Below are positions 40,711 through 50,541 of a stretch of 64,000 nt of DNA, piece after piece. The DNA is from Pseudomonadota bacterium (GTDB lineage Bacteria; Pseudomonadota; Gammaproteobacteria; Xanthomonadales; Xanthomonadaceae). Location: positions 558,001 through 622,000 of the forward strand of contig JAKACT010000002.1 in the NCBI GenBank assembly GCA_021821195.1, in the 5' to 3' direction. Each line of letters begins with the position of its first letter. Position 1 is the first letter of the stretch. The notes under the pieces were generated by a model. It did no database searches. It worked only from the letters and a program-made list of their open reading frames with translations, and had not been told where the DNA came from. Position numbers and translations under genes: made by a program.

Positions 40711-42752
40711 CATTCCAGCCAGGGGTTGCGCAGCGGCTCGACCTTGGCCAAATCCGGCGCGCTGCGCACCACGCCGATGTGCCGGCGCAGCTCCGCGGCC
40801 AGGTCCGGTGCCAGCGGCACCTTCTCCTGCTCCAGCAAGCCCATGTAGGCGCGGACCGCCTTGTCGCGTTCGCCCAGGCGCAACCAGGCGTTGCCCAGTT
40901 CGACCCCGGCATCGACCTTGCCCGGCAGCTGCGCCATGACTTCCTCCAGCCGCGCGGCCACCAGTGCCCAGTCGTCGCCGTTGCGCTGGTAGATGTATTC
41001 GCCGACCTCGTTGGCCAGCGCGGACGCACGCGTCTGCGGACGCGTCATTTCGCCGTGCCAGATGCCGATGTATCCCAGCCGCGCGACCAGCCGCATGTCC
41101 TTGAACACCACCTTCGGATCCCAGTCCCACTGCGGCCAGGGCAGGGTTTCCACCATCGGGTAGACGAACCAGCCGCGGTAGTGGCCGGCGACATTGGTGT
41201 CCTGCAGCGATTCCACCCGGCGCCGGTGCGACAGCTTCGCCGCGCGCATCTGCTCCTCGCCGACCCAGTAGTCCACGTACAGCGGCTCGCCGCTGCCGGC
41301 GATGTGGCGGTCGTGGAAGGCGCGCAGCTCATGGAAGCGCTGGCCTAGGTCGATGCCCTCGTTCTGGAAGTAACGGTAGGCCTCGCGCGTGCCGCCAACG
41401 AGTTCGTTGTGGTATTCCCACGCCCGCGGTTCGCGGATGGTCATCGCGAAGGCGGCCAGGTACAGCGCCGCGACCGCGGCCAGCGCCGGGCGGCTGCGCC
41501 GCTGCCAGGCCCATGCCAGCACGCCGCCGGCCAGCACCGAAGCGCCGGCGATCACCGGCATCGCATGGCGCACGCCGCCCCAGATGCCGTTCGAGCCCAC
41601 CAGCGCCGCCATGTGGAAGCCGCAGGCCAGCACGATCGCCGCTGCGCTCCAGCGCGCGCTGGCCGGCAGCGCGCGCCGCGCCAACAGCGGCAGGCCCGCC
41701 AGCAGCATGGCCAGCAGGGCCAGCGGCAGCTTGGCGGCCAGGATGGCTGGCCAGCTGAACCAGGGTGGATCGCCGTAGTACAGCTTGCCCCAGACCAGGT
41801 GCATGCCGATGCCGCGGCCTTCCACGCCGGTGCGCACGGTATCGGCCAGTCCCCACAGGTAGGCGCGCGGCAGCAGTTGGTGGGCGTCGGCGAAGGACAG
41901 GCCATCGCGCCAGTGCAGCAGGTGGAGTTCGCCGATCTTGGCCGCGATCGGCCGGTTGAAGGCATCGCTGCCGTCGCTGCCCGCATGGAAGCGGAAGCCG
42001 TAGTGCGACCACAGCACCAGCACCGCCAGCAGCGCGACGCAGCCCAGCTGGGCATGCCGCTTGCGCCCTTCCCCCCGGCGCCAGCCCAGCTGCGCCACCA
42101 GCAGCAGGCCGAGGCCAAGCCCGGCCAACCCCGCCAGCGCCGAGTGCTTGGTCGCCAGCGCAATACCCATCGCCAGCCCCAGCGCGACAGCCCAGCGCCA
42201 CTGCCAAGTCGCCGCCAGCAGGCCGGCGGCGATCGCCGCGATCGCCAGCGCCAGCGCCAGCGGCAGGTCGGTCATCACCACCGGCAGGTGCGCCGCGACG
42301 GTGGGGTCGATGGCCAGGAACAGCAGGCTGCCCACTGCCCACGGCAGGCCGAAGGCGCGCCACAGCAGCAGGCCCAGCGTGACCAGCAGCAGGCCGTGGA
42401 AGGCCCACATCGCCAGCCGGGCGCGCTGCTGGATCGTCCCTGCATCGTTGTCGTAGAACAGCGTTTCCTCCACCCAGTCGCGCTCCTGCGCTTTCTCGCG
42501 CAGGGCCTTGGGCGGGCGCAGGCGCAGGCTGCCCGGCATCACCGCGCCTACCCACAGCTTCACCAGCGGCGGGTGCTCCGGATTGAGCTGGAATCCGCCG
42601 CCGCGCGCGTAGGTGGTGCCGGCCACGATGTGCCAGGGCTCGTCGACGGTGAAACTGTCCAGCCGGGTGCCGACCGCCGAGCGGGCGATGGCCAGCAGGG
42701 CCAGCAGCAGGAGGAGGCCGAAGCCGGCCCAGCGTCGCGTCGCGGTGTCCAT
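40710..42752 (-). CDS. GT-C family membrane glycosyltransferase (PMT/ArnT-like)
   Basis: This 680-residue protein has about ten to twelve membrane helices. The first loop contains FTVDEPWHIVAG and NPEHPPLVKLW, the acidic and EHPP motifs typical of GT39/GT83 enzymes that use polyprenyl-phosphate sugars. The last 110 residues form a soluble helical part with a TPR-like repeat (VDAGVELGNAWLRLGERDKA). Acceptor and sugar are unknown. The start is ATG 42752; the frame upstream to 42923 is low-complexity and not conserved-looking. Its stop touches the groESL terminator. Confidence 0.78.
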   Translation of the reverse strand: MDTATRRWAGFGLLLLLALLAIARSAVGTRLDSFTVDEPWHIVAGTTYARGGGFQLNPEHPPLVKLWVGAVMPGSLRLRPPKALREKAQERDWVEETLFYDNDAGTIQQRARLAMWAFHGLLLVTLGLLLWRAFGLPWAVGSLLFLAIDPTVAAHLPVVMTDLPLALALAIAAIAAGLLAATWQWRWAVALGLAMGIALATKHSALAGLAGLGLGLLLVAQLGWRRGEGRKRHAQLGCVALLAVLVLWSHYGFRFHAGSDGSDAFNRPIAAKIGELHLLHWRDGLSFADAHQLLPRAYLWGLADTVRTGVEGRGIGMHLVWGKLYYGDPPWFSWPAILAAKLPLALLAMLLAGLPLLARRALPASARWSAAAIVLACGFHMAALVGSNGIWGGVRHAMPVIAGASVLAGGVLAWAWQRRSRPALAAVAALYLAAFAMTIREPRAWEYHNELVGGTREAYRYFQNEGIDLGQRFHELRAFHDRHIAGSGEPLYVDYWVGEEQMRAAKLSHRRRVESLQDTNVAGHYRGWFVYPMVETLPWPQWDWDPKVVFKDMRLVARLGYIGIWHGEMTRPQTRASALANEVGEYIYQRNGDDWALVAARLEEVMAQLPGKVDAGVELGNAWLRLGERDKAVRAYMGLLEQEKVPLAPDLAAELRRHIGVVRSAPDLAKVEPLRNPWLE

Positions 42753-43153
42753 GACGTCCGCCAACGCGGGCCCGGCCGCACGGCGGCCATCGAGGAGTTC
42801 CACCCCGGCTTCCGCAACTCCGTGGCCAGCCGGTGGCAGCATGGCCGGCCTGCCGGGGCGCAACGCCGCGCGTGGAATCCTGAAGGACCTGTGACGGTCG
42901 CCGTGCCCAGATTGATGGGGCATTCGTGAACCGGCGGGTGCTCTTTTGCAGTGCAGCGTGCAAACACCCTCACGAATCCTTCACGATCGGCCCGCGTCCC
43001 GACGTGGGGGAGGGAGCAGGCCCGCTGAGACTTCGGTCTAAGCGGGCTTTTTTATGCCTGCGTTCCGGGGCGCGCGCGGGCCGCGCGATCAGGGTGGGCC
43101 GGGCGCTCCCGGCTGGCCGCGGTGGCGACGCGCAGCGATGCCACAATCGGCGC
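42753..43153. other. 401-bp gap between divergent glycosyltransferase and glnE genes
   Basis: No open frame looks like a gene here. The gap holds an inverted repeat TTTGCA-N8-TGCAAA (42945-42964) and a strong plus-strand terminator (43020-43053) that has no gene before it. A CACAAT box stands six bases before glnE. The part nearest the glycosyltransferase is GC-rich and featureless. Confidence 0.6.
43020..43053 (+). terminator. Orphan rho-independent terminator upstream of glnE
   Basis: GCCCGCT (43020-43026) pairs with AGCGGGC (43041-43047), with an additional inner stem AGAC/GGTCT around a TTC loop, followed by six T residues. It faces the plus strand but no coding gene lies before it. It would end a small RNA or act as an attenuator 101 bases before glnE. 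Confidence 0.8.
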
Positions 43154-45937
43154 ATGGACGATGTGTTTTCCGCCGAGATCCAGGCCCTGTCCGCGCGCGC
43201 CCTGCAGCGCCTGCGCGCGGTCGGTTGCGCGATTGCCGACGAAGCGGCGCTGGCGCGGCTGGCGGTGGCCAGCGATTTCGCCATCGATGCGCTCATCCGC
43301 CAGCCGGAGCTGTTGCCGCAGTTGCAGGCCGATGCGTCGGCGCCGCTGCCCGCGCCGCTGTTGGCGGCGGACAACCAGGGCGAGTGGGCGCGCCTGCTGC
43401 GCCGCTATCGGCAGGCGGAATCTACTCGGCTGGTGTGGCGCGACGTGGTCGAGGGCGCCGATGTCGAGGAGATCCTTTCCGGCAGCAGTGCGCTGGCGGA
43501 AACCTGCCTGCGGCTGGCGCTGGACGCGCTGGAGGCGGATTTCGCGCGGCGCTTCGGCAGCGTGCGCGATGCCGACGGCGCGCCGCAGCGGCTGGTGGTG
43601 TTCGGCCTTGGCAAGCTGGGCGGGCGCGAGCTGAACTTCAGTTCCGACATCGACCTGGTCTACGCCTACGAACACGAGGGCGAATCCGATGGCGCACGCA
43701 GCCTGCATGCGCAGGACTATTTCGCGCGGCTGGGCCAGCAGCTGGCGAAGCTGCTGGACGAGGTGACCGCTGACGGCTTCTGCCACCGGGTCGACCTGCG
43801 CCTGCGTCCGTTCGGCAACGCCGGGCGGGTGGCGCTGTCGTTCGCGGCGATGGAGCTGTATTTCCAGCGCGAGGGCCGCGACTGGGAGCGCTATGCCTGG
43901 CAGAAGGCGCGCTGCGTGGCCGGCGACATCGCCGCCGGCGAGCGCTTCCTCGATGCGCTGCGGCCGTTCGTCTATCGCCGCTACCTGGACTACGGCGCGC
44001 TGGATGGGCTGCGCGCGATGAAGGCGATGATCGCCGCGGAAGTGGCGCGCAAGGACATGGCCGGCGACATCAAGCGCGGGCCGGGCGGCATCCGCGAGAT
44101 CGAGTTCCTGGCGCAGGCGCTGCAGCTGATCCGCGGCGGCCGCGAGCCGGCGCTGCGCCGTCGCCACCTGTTGGCGACGCTGCAGGCGCTGGCGCAGGCC
44201 GGGCACATGGAAACCGACGCGGCATCGGCACTGGCGGTGGCCTACCGCTTCTTGCGCCGGCTCGAGAACCGCCTGCAGATGCTGGCCGATGCGCAGACCT
44301 ATGCGCTGCCCGAGGACGGGCTGGCGCGCGCGCGCCTCGCTGCCGGGCTGGGCCATGCGGACTGGCAGGCGCTGGATGTCGCGCTGGCGGCGCAGCGGGT
44401 GAAGGTGGCGGAGGAGTTCGGCGCGTTGCTGGCGCCGCGCCGTCGCCGCATGTCCGGTGGCGACGAGCTCGCCGGTTACTGGCGAGCGCTGCCCGAGCAC
44501 GGCGACGCCGCGCAGCTGGAGGCGGTCGGCTTCGAGCATGCCGCCGAGCTGCACGCCAGCCTCTGCGACTTCGCCCGCACGCCCGGCGTGCGCGACCTGT
44601 CCGATGCGGCACGCGCGCGCCTGGACCGGGTGCTGCCGGCGCTGCTGCAGCACGCCGCCGCTTCCGATACGCCCGATGCGGTGCTGCGCCGGGTGCTGCC
44701 GCTGTTGCACACCATCCTGCGCCGTGCCAGCTACCTGGCGCTGCTGGACGAGCAGCCGGCGGCGCTGGCGCGGCTGGCCAGCGCGCTGGCGCGCAGCGCG
44801 CTGCTGGGCGAGCGCCTGGCCGCCTATCCGCTGTTGCTGGACGAGCTGCTCGACGTGCGCGTGGGCGGTGAACTGCCGGACCGCGCCGCCATGCAGGCGC
44901 AGTGCGCGGCCACGCTGCGCGATGGCGACATCGAAGCTTCGCTGGATGCGCTCAACGAAGTGCGGCAGGCGCTGAGCTTCCGCTTCGCGCTGGCGCTGCT
45001 GGATGGCCGCATCGATGCGCAGGATTGCGCCCGCCACCTGGCGTGGCTGGCTGATGCGGTGGTCGCCTGCGTGCTGCAGCTGGCCGACGACGAACTGCGC
45101 GGCGCGCATGGCAGCGTCGACGGCGGCCGCTTCGCCGTGCTCGGCTACGGCACGCTGGGCGGCGAGGAGCTGGGCTTCGGTTCCGACCTCGACCTGGTCT
45201 TCCTGTTCGACGCGCCGGCGGACGCCGTCTCCGACGGGGCGCGGCCGCTGGATGCGCCGCGCTGGTACGCGCGGCTGGGACAGAAGATCGTCTCGCTGCT
45301 GGGCGTGCGCACCGGCGCCGGCCGGTTGTTCGACGTCGACGTGCGGCTGCGCCCCGACGGCGCCAAGGGGTTGCTGGTATCGAGCTTGGCCAGCTTCACC
45401 GACTACCAGCGCAACCGCGCGTGGACATGGGAGCATCAGGCGCTGGTGCGTGCCCGTGCGATCGCCGGCGACGCCGCGCTGGCGGGGGCCTTCGACGCCC
45501 TGCGCGCGCAGGTGCTGGCGCAGCCGCGCGATGGCGGCAAGCTGGTCGAGGACGTGTCCGCGATGCGCCGCAAGATGCGCGCCGAGCTGGACCGCAGCGA
45601 TGCCGCCATGCTCGATCTCAAGCAGGGCGAAGGCGCGCTGGTCGACCTGGAATTCCTGGTGCAGTTCCTGGTGCTGCGCGATGCGGGCGCGAGCGCCGGA
45701 TTGCTGGCGCCGCGCGCCACCAGCGCCCTGCTGGAAGCCGCGCTGCAGGGGGGCAGTCTGGACGCGCCTACCCACGCCGCGCTGCGCGAGGCGCATGCCG
45801 CGCTGCTGGACACCGGCCTGCGCTGCACGCTCGACCGCCGTCCCCGCCGCGCCGCCCGCGATGCGCGCATCGAGGCGGCCTGTGCCGCGATCCGCGCGGC
45901 GATCGGGGCGCAGGGGCTGCGCTTCAGCGAGGCGTAG
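43154..45937 (+). CDS. glnE: Glutamine synthetase adenylyltransferase / adenylyl-removing enzyme
   Basis: The 927-residue bifunctional enzyme controls glutamine synthetase by adenylylation and deadenylylation. Both nucleotidyltransferase domains are seen: the N-terminal one with [20 protein letters not shown] and the C-terminal one with [19 protein letters not shown]. The GlnD-PII-UTase-like helical region between them is complete ([19 protein letters not shown]). The start is ATG 43154. Length is close to E. coli GlnE (946). Confidence 0.95.
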   Translation: MDDVFSAEIQALSARALQRLRAVGCAIADEAALARLAVASDFAIDALIRQPELLPQLQADASAPLPAPLLAADNQGEWARLLRRYRQAESTRLVWRDVVEGADVEEILSGSSALAETCLRLALDALEADFARRFGSVRDADGAPQRLVVFGLGKLGGRELNFSSDIDLVYAYEHEGESDGARSLHAQDYFARLGQQLAKLLDEVTADGFCHRVDLRLRPFGNAGRVALSFAAMELYFQREGRDWERYAWQKARCVAGDIAAGERFLDALRPFVYRRYLDYGALDGLRAMKAMIAAEVARKDMAGDIKRGPGGIREIEFLAQALQLIRGGREPALRRRHLLATLQALAQAGHMETDAASALAVAYRFLRRLENRLQMLADAQTYALPEDGLARARLAAGLGHADWQALDVALAAQRVKVAEEFGALLAPRRRRMSGGDELAGYWRALPEHGDAAQLEAVGFEHAAELHASLCDFARTPGVRDLSDAARARLDRVLPALLQHAAASDTPDAVLRRVLPLLHTILRRASYLALLDEQPAALARLASALARSALLGERLAAYPLLLDELLDVRVGGELPDRAAMQAQCAATLRDGDIEASLDALNEVRQALSFRFALALLDGRIDAQDCARHLAWLADAVVACVLQLADDELRGAHGSVDGGRFAVLGYGTLGGEELGFGSDLDLVFLFDAPADAVSDGARPLDAPRWYARLGQKIVSLLGVRTGAGRLFDVDVRLRPDGAKGLLVSSLASFTDYQRNRAWTWEHQALVRARAIAGDAALAGAFDALRAQVLAQPRDGGKLVEDVSAMRRKMRAELDRSDAAMLDLKQGEGALVDLEFLVQFLVLRDAGASAGLLAPRATSALLEAALQGGSLDAPTHAALREAHAALLDTGLRCTLDRRPRRAARDARIEAACAAIRAAIGAQGLRFSEA

Positions 45938-46009
45938 CCGCCGCCTGCGGCCGGCGGCACGACAGGTCGCTGAGCATCTGCCCGTCGCAGGCAGCGCGCT
46001 GTCGATCGC

Positions 46010-46993
46010 CTACGACGTCAACGCCAAGCGGCTGCGGATGTCCTGCGCCACCCGCGCGGTCTCGCGCAGCGGCTCGACGACGAACGGTGCCAGCGCATCG
46101 TCCAGCGCGCGCGCGCGCCCGCTTTCGAGAAGCGCATCGAGGAAGGCGCGCGGACGCCCCTGCAACGCCTGCGGCGACCAAACGTAAAGCGGCGCGCGGG
46201 TGGCCGCCGCTTCGCTGAGCATGTTCACCGAGTCCGGCGTGCAGACGATGCGGTCGGCGCAGGCCAGCAGCCCGGCGTAGGGATTGGCGCCATCGCCGGT
46301 ATCGCGCCAGCGCAGCCCGGGCAGGTGCGGATCCACGCCCGCCATCGCGTCGCGCCAGGCCGCGGGCGTGCGCCGCGAGGCGATGGCGCTGAAGCTGCCA
46401 CCTTCGGCCCGTGCCTGCGCGGCCAGCCGCTGCAGCAGCGCCCCGAAGCCGGCATCGTCCAGCGGCGCGTGGCGGGTCGGGCCGCCCATCAGCAGCACGC
46501 TGTGCGGGGTGGGCAGGGCGGCCAGCGACGGGAACGCGGCGATCGCGCACAGCAGGTAGTCGTCATCGACCGGATGCAGGCTGCCGAGCGTGGCGATGAC
46601 GTTGGCTCCTTGGAGGCCGTCGTGCGCGGGCGCCACCACGATGTCCCAGTGCCGGCTGGCGATGCGCGGATCGAGGATCTGCACCGCCTTCGCGCCGCAT
46701 GCGCGCAGCAGGCGGGTGGCCAACGCCGCCTGCCGGCCGCAGCCGATGGCAACAGCGGGCTGCGCACTGCAGGCCGTCCGGAACGCCGGGCCGAGCGCGG
46801 CTTCCGCACCGGGCAGCCGTCGCGGGGCCAGCCAGCGCCACGGCGCGCGCGGTTGCAGCGTGACCTCGCTCGGGCGGCTGTCCAGCGCATGTGCCAGCGC
46901 CAAGGCCTGGCGCGCGTTGCCGGCGCTGCCGTCGTGGATCGCCAAGGTTGCCGATGGGAGAGGCGCGGCGGAGCGTCGTTGCATGGTTGGCAT
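46010..46993 (-). CDS. ELM1 / GtrOC1 family protein (COG3660)
   Basis: This 327-residue protein matches the ELM1-like family: [18 protein letters not shown] at the N-terminus, [14 protein letters not shown], a QILDPRI segment, VVAPAHDG, and the [16 protein letters not shown] block near the C-terminus. The fold is related to GT-B glycosyltransferases and nucleotide-sugar binding. Plant ELM1 is a mitochondrial fission factor, but the bacterial role is unknown; an envelope function is likely. Start ATG 46993 or 46984. Confidence 0.72.
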   Translation of the reverse strand: MPTMQRRSAAPLPSATLAIHDGSAGNARQALALAHALDSRPSEVTLQPRAPWRWLAPRRLPGAEAALGPAFRTACSAQPAVAIGCGRQAALATRLLRACGAKAVQILDPRIASRHWDIVVAPAHDGLQGANVIATLGSLHPVDDDYLLCAIAAFPSLAALPTPHSVLLMGGPTRHAPLDDAGFGALLQRLAAQARAEGGSFSAIASRRTPAAWRDAMAGVDPHLPGLRWRDTGDGANPYAGLLACADRIVCTPDSVNMLSEAAATRAPLYVWSPQALQGRPRAFLDALLESGRARALDDALAPFVVEPLRETARVAQDIRSRLALTS

Positions 46994-46994
46994 C

Positions 46995-47009
46995 TATTCG
47001 TTCCGAATA
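46995..47009. promoter_or_regulatory. Palindrome between divergent ELM1-like and nitroreductase genes
   Basis: TATTCG-TTC-CGAATA is a perfect six-base inverted repeat with a three-base centre, one base upstream of the ELM1-type start and 68 bases before the nitroreductase start. It could be an operator for one or both genes. Confidence 0.4.
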
Positions 47010-47076
47010 TGCTGCATTACATGCGCCCGTGGAACCATACACTGTGCGCCATCGCCCTCACGATACAGAGATTGCC

Positions 47077-47667
47077 ATGTCCCAGCCGCTTCCCGGTACC
47101 GCGCTCGACCAGCTGTTCCGCACCGCCCGCACCTACAACGCCTTCACCGGCGAGGTGTCGGACGAGACCCTGCGCCAGCTCTATGAACTGCTGAAGTTCG
47201 GCCCCACCGAGGCCAACACCACGCCGGCGCGGATCGTGTTCGTGAAGTCGGACGAGGCCAAGGCCAAGCTGGGCCCGGCGCTGTCCGAAGGCAATTTCAA
47301 GAAGACCATGGAGGCGCCGGTGGTGGCCATCGTCGGCTACGACATGCGCTTCTTCGACAAGCTGCCGGTGCTGTTCCCTCACACCGATGCCAAGCCTTGG
47401 TTCGAACACCGCGACGAAGCCAACCTGGCGTGGGTGGCGATGCGCAGCAGCGCGTTGCAGACCGCCTACCTGATCCTGGCGGCGCGCTCGCTGGGCCTGG
47501 ATTGCGGCCCGATGACCGGCTTCGACAATGCCAAGGTCGACGAAGCCTTCTTCGCCGGCACGCCGATCCGCTCCAACATCCTGGTCAACCTCGGCCACGG
47601 CGACCCCGCCAGCATCTTCCCGCGTTCCCCGCGCCTGGGCTTCGACGAAGCCTGCCGCATCGCCTGA
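47077..47667 (+). CDS. RutE-like malonic semialdehyde reductase / nitroreductase
   Basis: A 196-residue FMN-dependent nitroreductase-fold protein. The N-terminal [10 protein letters not shown] segment, [18 protein letters not shown] and the [16 protein letters not shown] block are those of RutE, which reduces malonic semialdehyde (from uracil breakdown) to 3-hydroxypropionate. No other rut gene is nearby, so it may act on other aldehydes or nitro compounds. TACACT at 47038-47043 is a possible -10. Confidence 0.82.
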   Translation: MSQPLPGTALDQLFRTARTYNAFTGEVSDETLRQLYELLKFGPTEANTTPARIVFVKSDEAKAKLGPALSEGNFKKTMEAPVVAIVGYDMRFFDKLPVLFPHTDAKPWFEHRDEANLAWVAMRSSALQTAYLILAARSLGLDCGPMTGFDNAKVDEAFFAGTPIRSNILVNLGHGDPASIFPRSPRLGFDEACRIA

Positions 47668-47710
47668 TCCGACACCCGTTTCTTCTTCCCGCCCTTTCCG
47701 GAGCCATTGC

Positions 47711-48418
47711 ATGAACACCACCATCCGCAACTTGTTGTTGCCGCTCGCCATCGCCGCCGCCGTCGCCGCCTGCAGCAAGCCGGCCGAACCTGCCGCCGCT
47801 GCTGCGCCGGCCGATGCCGCCGTTACCGCGCCGGTCGAAGCCGCGCCCGCCGCCGCGGCGATCACCGCGGTGTCCGGCACCTACCAGCTCGACCCCACCC
47901 ACACCGACGTGCTGGCGCAGTGGACCCACTTCGGCTTCTCCCAGCCGAGCGCGCACTTCGGCATCAGCGAAGGCACGCTGGTCTATGACGCCGCCGACGT
48001 GGGCAAGTCCAGCGTGCAGGTCACCATGCCGATCACCGGCATGGACAGCTTCGTCGACAAGCTGGACGAGCATCTGGCCAGCGGCGACTTCTTCGACGCC
48101 GGCAAGTTCCCGAACGCCACCTTCAAGAGCACCAGCGTGGCTGCCGCCGGCACCAACAAGCTGACCGTCACCGGCGATCTGACCATCAAGGACATCACCA
48201 AGCCGGTGACCCTGGAGGTCACCCTCAACGGCGCCGGTGAACACCCGATGCTGAAGAAGCAGGCGATCGGCTTCTCCGCCACCGCCACCATCAAGCGCAG
48301 CGACTTCGGTGTGGGCGCCTTTGCTCCGAACGTCAGCGACGAGGTGCAGCTGCGCATCACCACCGAAGGCACGCTGGCCGACGCGCCGGCCGCCGACGCC
48401 GCGCCCGCGCAGGGCTGA
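47711..48418 (+). CDS. YceI-family lipoprotein
   Basis: This 235-residue exported protein has a signal peptide ending in a lipobox (AAAVAAC), an Ala/Pro-rich spacer of about 35 residues, and a lipocalin-like YceI domain (GTYQLDPTHTDVLAQW...SQPSAHFGISEGTL...SGDFFDAGKFPNATF...KDITKPVTLEVTLN). YceI proteins bind isoprenoid-like lipids, for example polyprenyl pyrophosphate. Most are soluble periplasmic proteins, so the lipid anchor is a variation. It follows the RutE-like gene after 43 bases. Confidence 0.85.
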   Translation: MNTTIRNLLLPLAIAAAVAACSKPAEPAAAAAPADAAVTAPVEAAPAAAAITAVSGTYQLDPTHTDVLAQWTHFGFSQPSAHFGISEGTLVYDAADVGKSSVQVTMPITGMDSFVDKLDEHLASGDFFDAGKFPNATFKSTSVAAAGTNKLTVTGDLTIKDITKPVTLEVTLNGAGEHPMLKKQAIGFSATATIKRSDFGVGAFAPNVSDEVQLRITTEGTLADAPAADAAPAQG

Positions 48419-48422
48419 TGCC

Positions 48423-49130
48423 ATGATCGTCGAACGCCCTGCCGGCGCCCGCGGCGAAGTGGACATGGGGTGGCTGCATAGCCACCACACGTTCTCGTTC
48501 GGGCATTACTACGACCCGGCGTGGATGGGCTTCGGCGCGCTGCGCGTCATCAACGACGATACCGTCGCCCCCGGCGGCGGTTTCGCCCCGCATCGCCACG
48601 CCAACATGGAAATCATCAGCGTGGTGCTGGACGGCGCGCTGGCGCACAAGGACAGCGCCGGCAACGCCGGCGTGATCCGCGCCGGCGACGTGCAGTGGAT
48701 GAGCGCCGGCCACGGCATCGAGCACAGCGAATACAACGGCTCGGACGCCGCGCCGGTGCACTTCCTGCAGATCTGGATCCAGCCGGCGCGGCTCAACCAT
48801 GCGCCGTCCTACGACCAGAAGCACTTCGCCCCGGACGCGCGGCGAGGGCGCTGGGCGTTGCTGGCGTCGCCGGACGGTGCCGACGGCAGTATCGCCATTC
48901 GCCAGGACGCCAGCCTGCGCGCCACCCGGCTGCTGCCGGGAGACACGCTGGAGGCGGTGCTGGACCCGGCGCGGCGCTACTGGCTGCACGTGGCCAACGG
49001 CGAGATCGCGGTCGGTGAGCGCGTGCTCGCCGCCGGCGATGCGCTGGGGCTGCTCGAGGAATCTGGTGCGCTGGCGCTGCGCGGCATTGGCGCGGCCAGC
49101 GACCTGCTGCTGTTCGAGCTTCCCGCATGA
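48423..49130 (+). CDS. Pirin family protein
   Basis: The 235-residue bicupin protein has the N-terminal cupin metal site in HSHHTFSFGHYYDP, PHRHANMEIISVVLDG and GHGIEHSEYN (His, His, His, Glu). The C-terminal cupin is degenerate, as in other pirins. Some bacterial pirins (YhhW) oxidise quercetin; others regulate pyruvate dehydrogenase. Start ATG 48423, four bases after the YceI stop. Confidence 0.88.
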   Translation: MIVERPAGARGEVDMGWLHSHHTFSFGHYYDPAWMGFGALRVINDDTVAPGGGFAPHRHANMEIISVVLDGALAHKDSAGNAGVIRAGDVQWMSAGHGIEHSEYNGSDAAPVHFLQIWIQPARLNHAPSYDQKHFAPDARRGRWALLASPDGADGSIAIRQDASLRATRLLPGDTLEAVLDPARRYWLHVANGEIAVGERVLAAGDALGLLEESGALALRGIGAASDLLLFELPA

Positions 49131-49136
49131 CCGTGC

Positions 49137-49166
49137 CCGCCATCCCCGCGACAGCGGGGATGGCGG
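49137..49166. repeat. REP-like intergenic hairpin
   Basis: CCGCCATCCCCGC-gaca-GCGGGGATGGCGG is a perfect 13-bp stem with a four-base loop, six bases after the pirin stop. It shares the CATCCCCGCGA...GCGGGGATGGCGG design with the copy inside the MmeI-like gene. Without a T-run it is a repeat or 3-prime stabiliser rather than a classical terminator. Confidence 0.65.
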
Positions 49167-49211
49167 ATGCGCGCTAAACTGGCCGGGTTCCCGCAACCCG
49201 TTGCATTCGCC

Positions 49212-49415
49212 ATGGCACAGCCCGCTTCGCCCGCCCCCGCGTCCGCCCGCGCCCAGCAGACCTACGAGGTGCATCGCGCCGAGTTGCCGCTGAGCTGCCC
49301 GCTGCCGTCGATGGCGGTGTGGAACGAGCATCCGCGGGTGTACCTGTCGATCGTCGAGGATGGCGGGCGCAGCCAGTGCCCGTACTGCGGCAGCGTCTAC
49401 GTCCTCGTCGACTGA
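49212..49415 (+). CDS. Small zinc-finger protein (zf-CHCC, NDUFS6-like)
   Basis: A 67-residue protein with the zinc site formed by C in LPLSCPLPSM, His in NEHPRVYL and the two Cys of QCPYCGSVY. The family is related to the mitochondrial complex I subunit NDUFS6; bacterial members are stand-alone proteins of unknown role. ATG 49212 is taken; an ATG at 49167 would add 15 residues. TAAACT at 49175-49180 suits a start near 49187. Confidence 0.8.
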   Translation: MAQPASPAPASARAQQTYEVHRAELPLSCPLPSMAVWNEHPRVYLSIVEDGGRSQCPYCGSVYVLVD

Positions 49416-49431
49416 GCCCGCGGCGCCCGCG

Positions 49432-50541
49432 ATGCGCCGCCTGACCGTGGTGCAGCTGCTGCCGGCGCTGGAAGCCGGCGGCGTCGAACGTTCCACCCTG
49501 GAAATCGCCGATGCGCTGGTGCGCGCCGGCCATCGCGCCGTGGTCGTGTCCGCCGGCGGCCGGCTGCTGCCGCAGCTGCAGGCACTGGGTGCCGAGCACG
49601 TGCAGCTGCCGATCGGCCGCAAATCCCCGTTGAGCCTCCGCCACCTGCCGGCATTGCGGCGGGTGCTGCGTGGCGCCGACATCGTGCACGCGCGCTCGCG
49701 GTTGCCGGCCTGGCTGGGCTGGCTGGCGCTGCGTGCACTTCCGGCCGCAGCGCGCCCGCATTTCGTCACCACCGCGCATGGCCTGAATTCGCCGTCGCGC
49801 TACAGCGCGATCATGACCCGCGGCGAGCGCGTGGTCTGCGTGTCGCGCACGGTGCGGGACTACCTGCTGTACCACTATCCGAAGCTCGATCCGGCGCGGC
49901 TGGTGGTGGTTCCGCGCGGCATCGACCCCGCCGCGTTCCCGCCCGCGCCGCGACCGGACCGCGCCGCGCGTGCGCAGGTCGCGGCGCTGCATCCACGGCT
50001 TGGCGGGGATGGGCCGCTGCTGCTGCTGCCGGGGCGCGGTACGCGCCTGAAGGGTCATGCCGACGCTATCGGCCTGCTGGCGGCGCTGCGCGCAGAAGGC
50101 GCGGATGCACGGCTGTGGATGCCCGGCGCGCTCCAGCCCGGCCGCGAGGACTACGTCACGGAACTGTCGGGGCTGGCGCGCGCCGCTGGCGTGGAGGCGA
50201 TGCTGGCGATGACCGCGCCGACCGCGGCCATCGCGCAGGCCTACGCGGCCTGCGACCTGATGCTGCAGCTGTCGCGCAAACCGGAGGCGTTCGGGCGCAC
50301 GGTGGTCGAAGCGCTGGCGGTGGGCCGGCCGGTGTTGGGCTGGGCGCATGGTGGCGTTGGTGAGCTGCTGGCCGAACTGCAGCCGGCGGGCGCGGTCGCG
50401 CCGTTCGATGCCGGCCAGCTGGCCGCGCGCGCGTGCGCGCTGCTGGCTGCGCCACCATCGCCGCCGGCAACGATGCCCTATACCCTGCAGGCGATGCAGG
50501 ACGCGACCTTGGCGCTGTACCGGACGATGGTGGACGCATGA
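49432..50541 (+). CDS. GT4 family glycosyltransferase
   Basis: The 369-residue GT-B enzyme has an N-terminal acceptor domain (LPALEAGGVERSTLEIADAL) and a C-terminal donor domain with LPGRGTRLKGHADAI and the E-x7-E-type motif in KPEAFGRTVVEALAVGRPV. It probably adds a sugar to an LPS core or other surface glycan: its stop overlaps the start of the O-antigen ligase-like gene (ATGA), and lpxL-like and waaA genes follow. The exact sugar is unknown. Confidence 0.82.
   Translation: MRRLTVVQLLPALEAGGVERSTLEIADALVRAGHRAVVVSAGGRLLPQLQALGAEHVQLPIGRKSPLSLRHLPALRRVLRGADIVHARSRLPAWLGWLALRALPAAARPHFVTTAHGLNSPSRYSAIMTRGERVVCVSRTVRDYLLYHYPKLDPARLVVVPRGIDPAAFPPAPRPDRAARAQVAALHPRLGGDGPLLLLPGRGTRLKGHADAIGLLAALRAEGADARLWMPGALQPGREDYVTELSGLARAAGVEAMLAMTAPTAAIAQAYAACDLMLQLSRKPEAFGRTVVEALAVGRPVLGWAHGGVGELLAELQPAGAVAPFDAGQLAARACALLAAPPSPPATMPYTLQAMQDATLALYRTMVDA

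Noticed and set aside
43052..45796. Minus-strand open frame of 914 codons
   Set aside because: Antisense to glnE, which has both catalytic domains on the plus strand.
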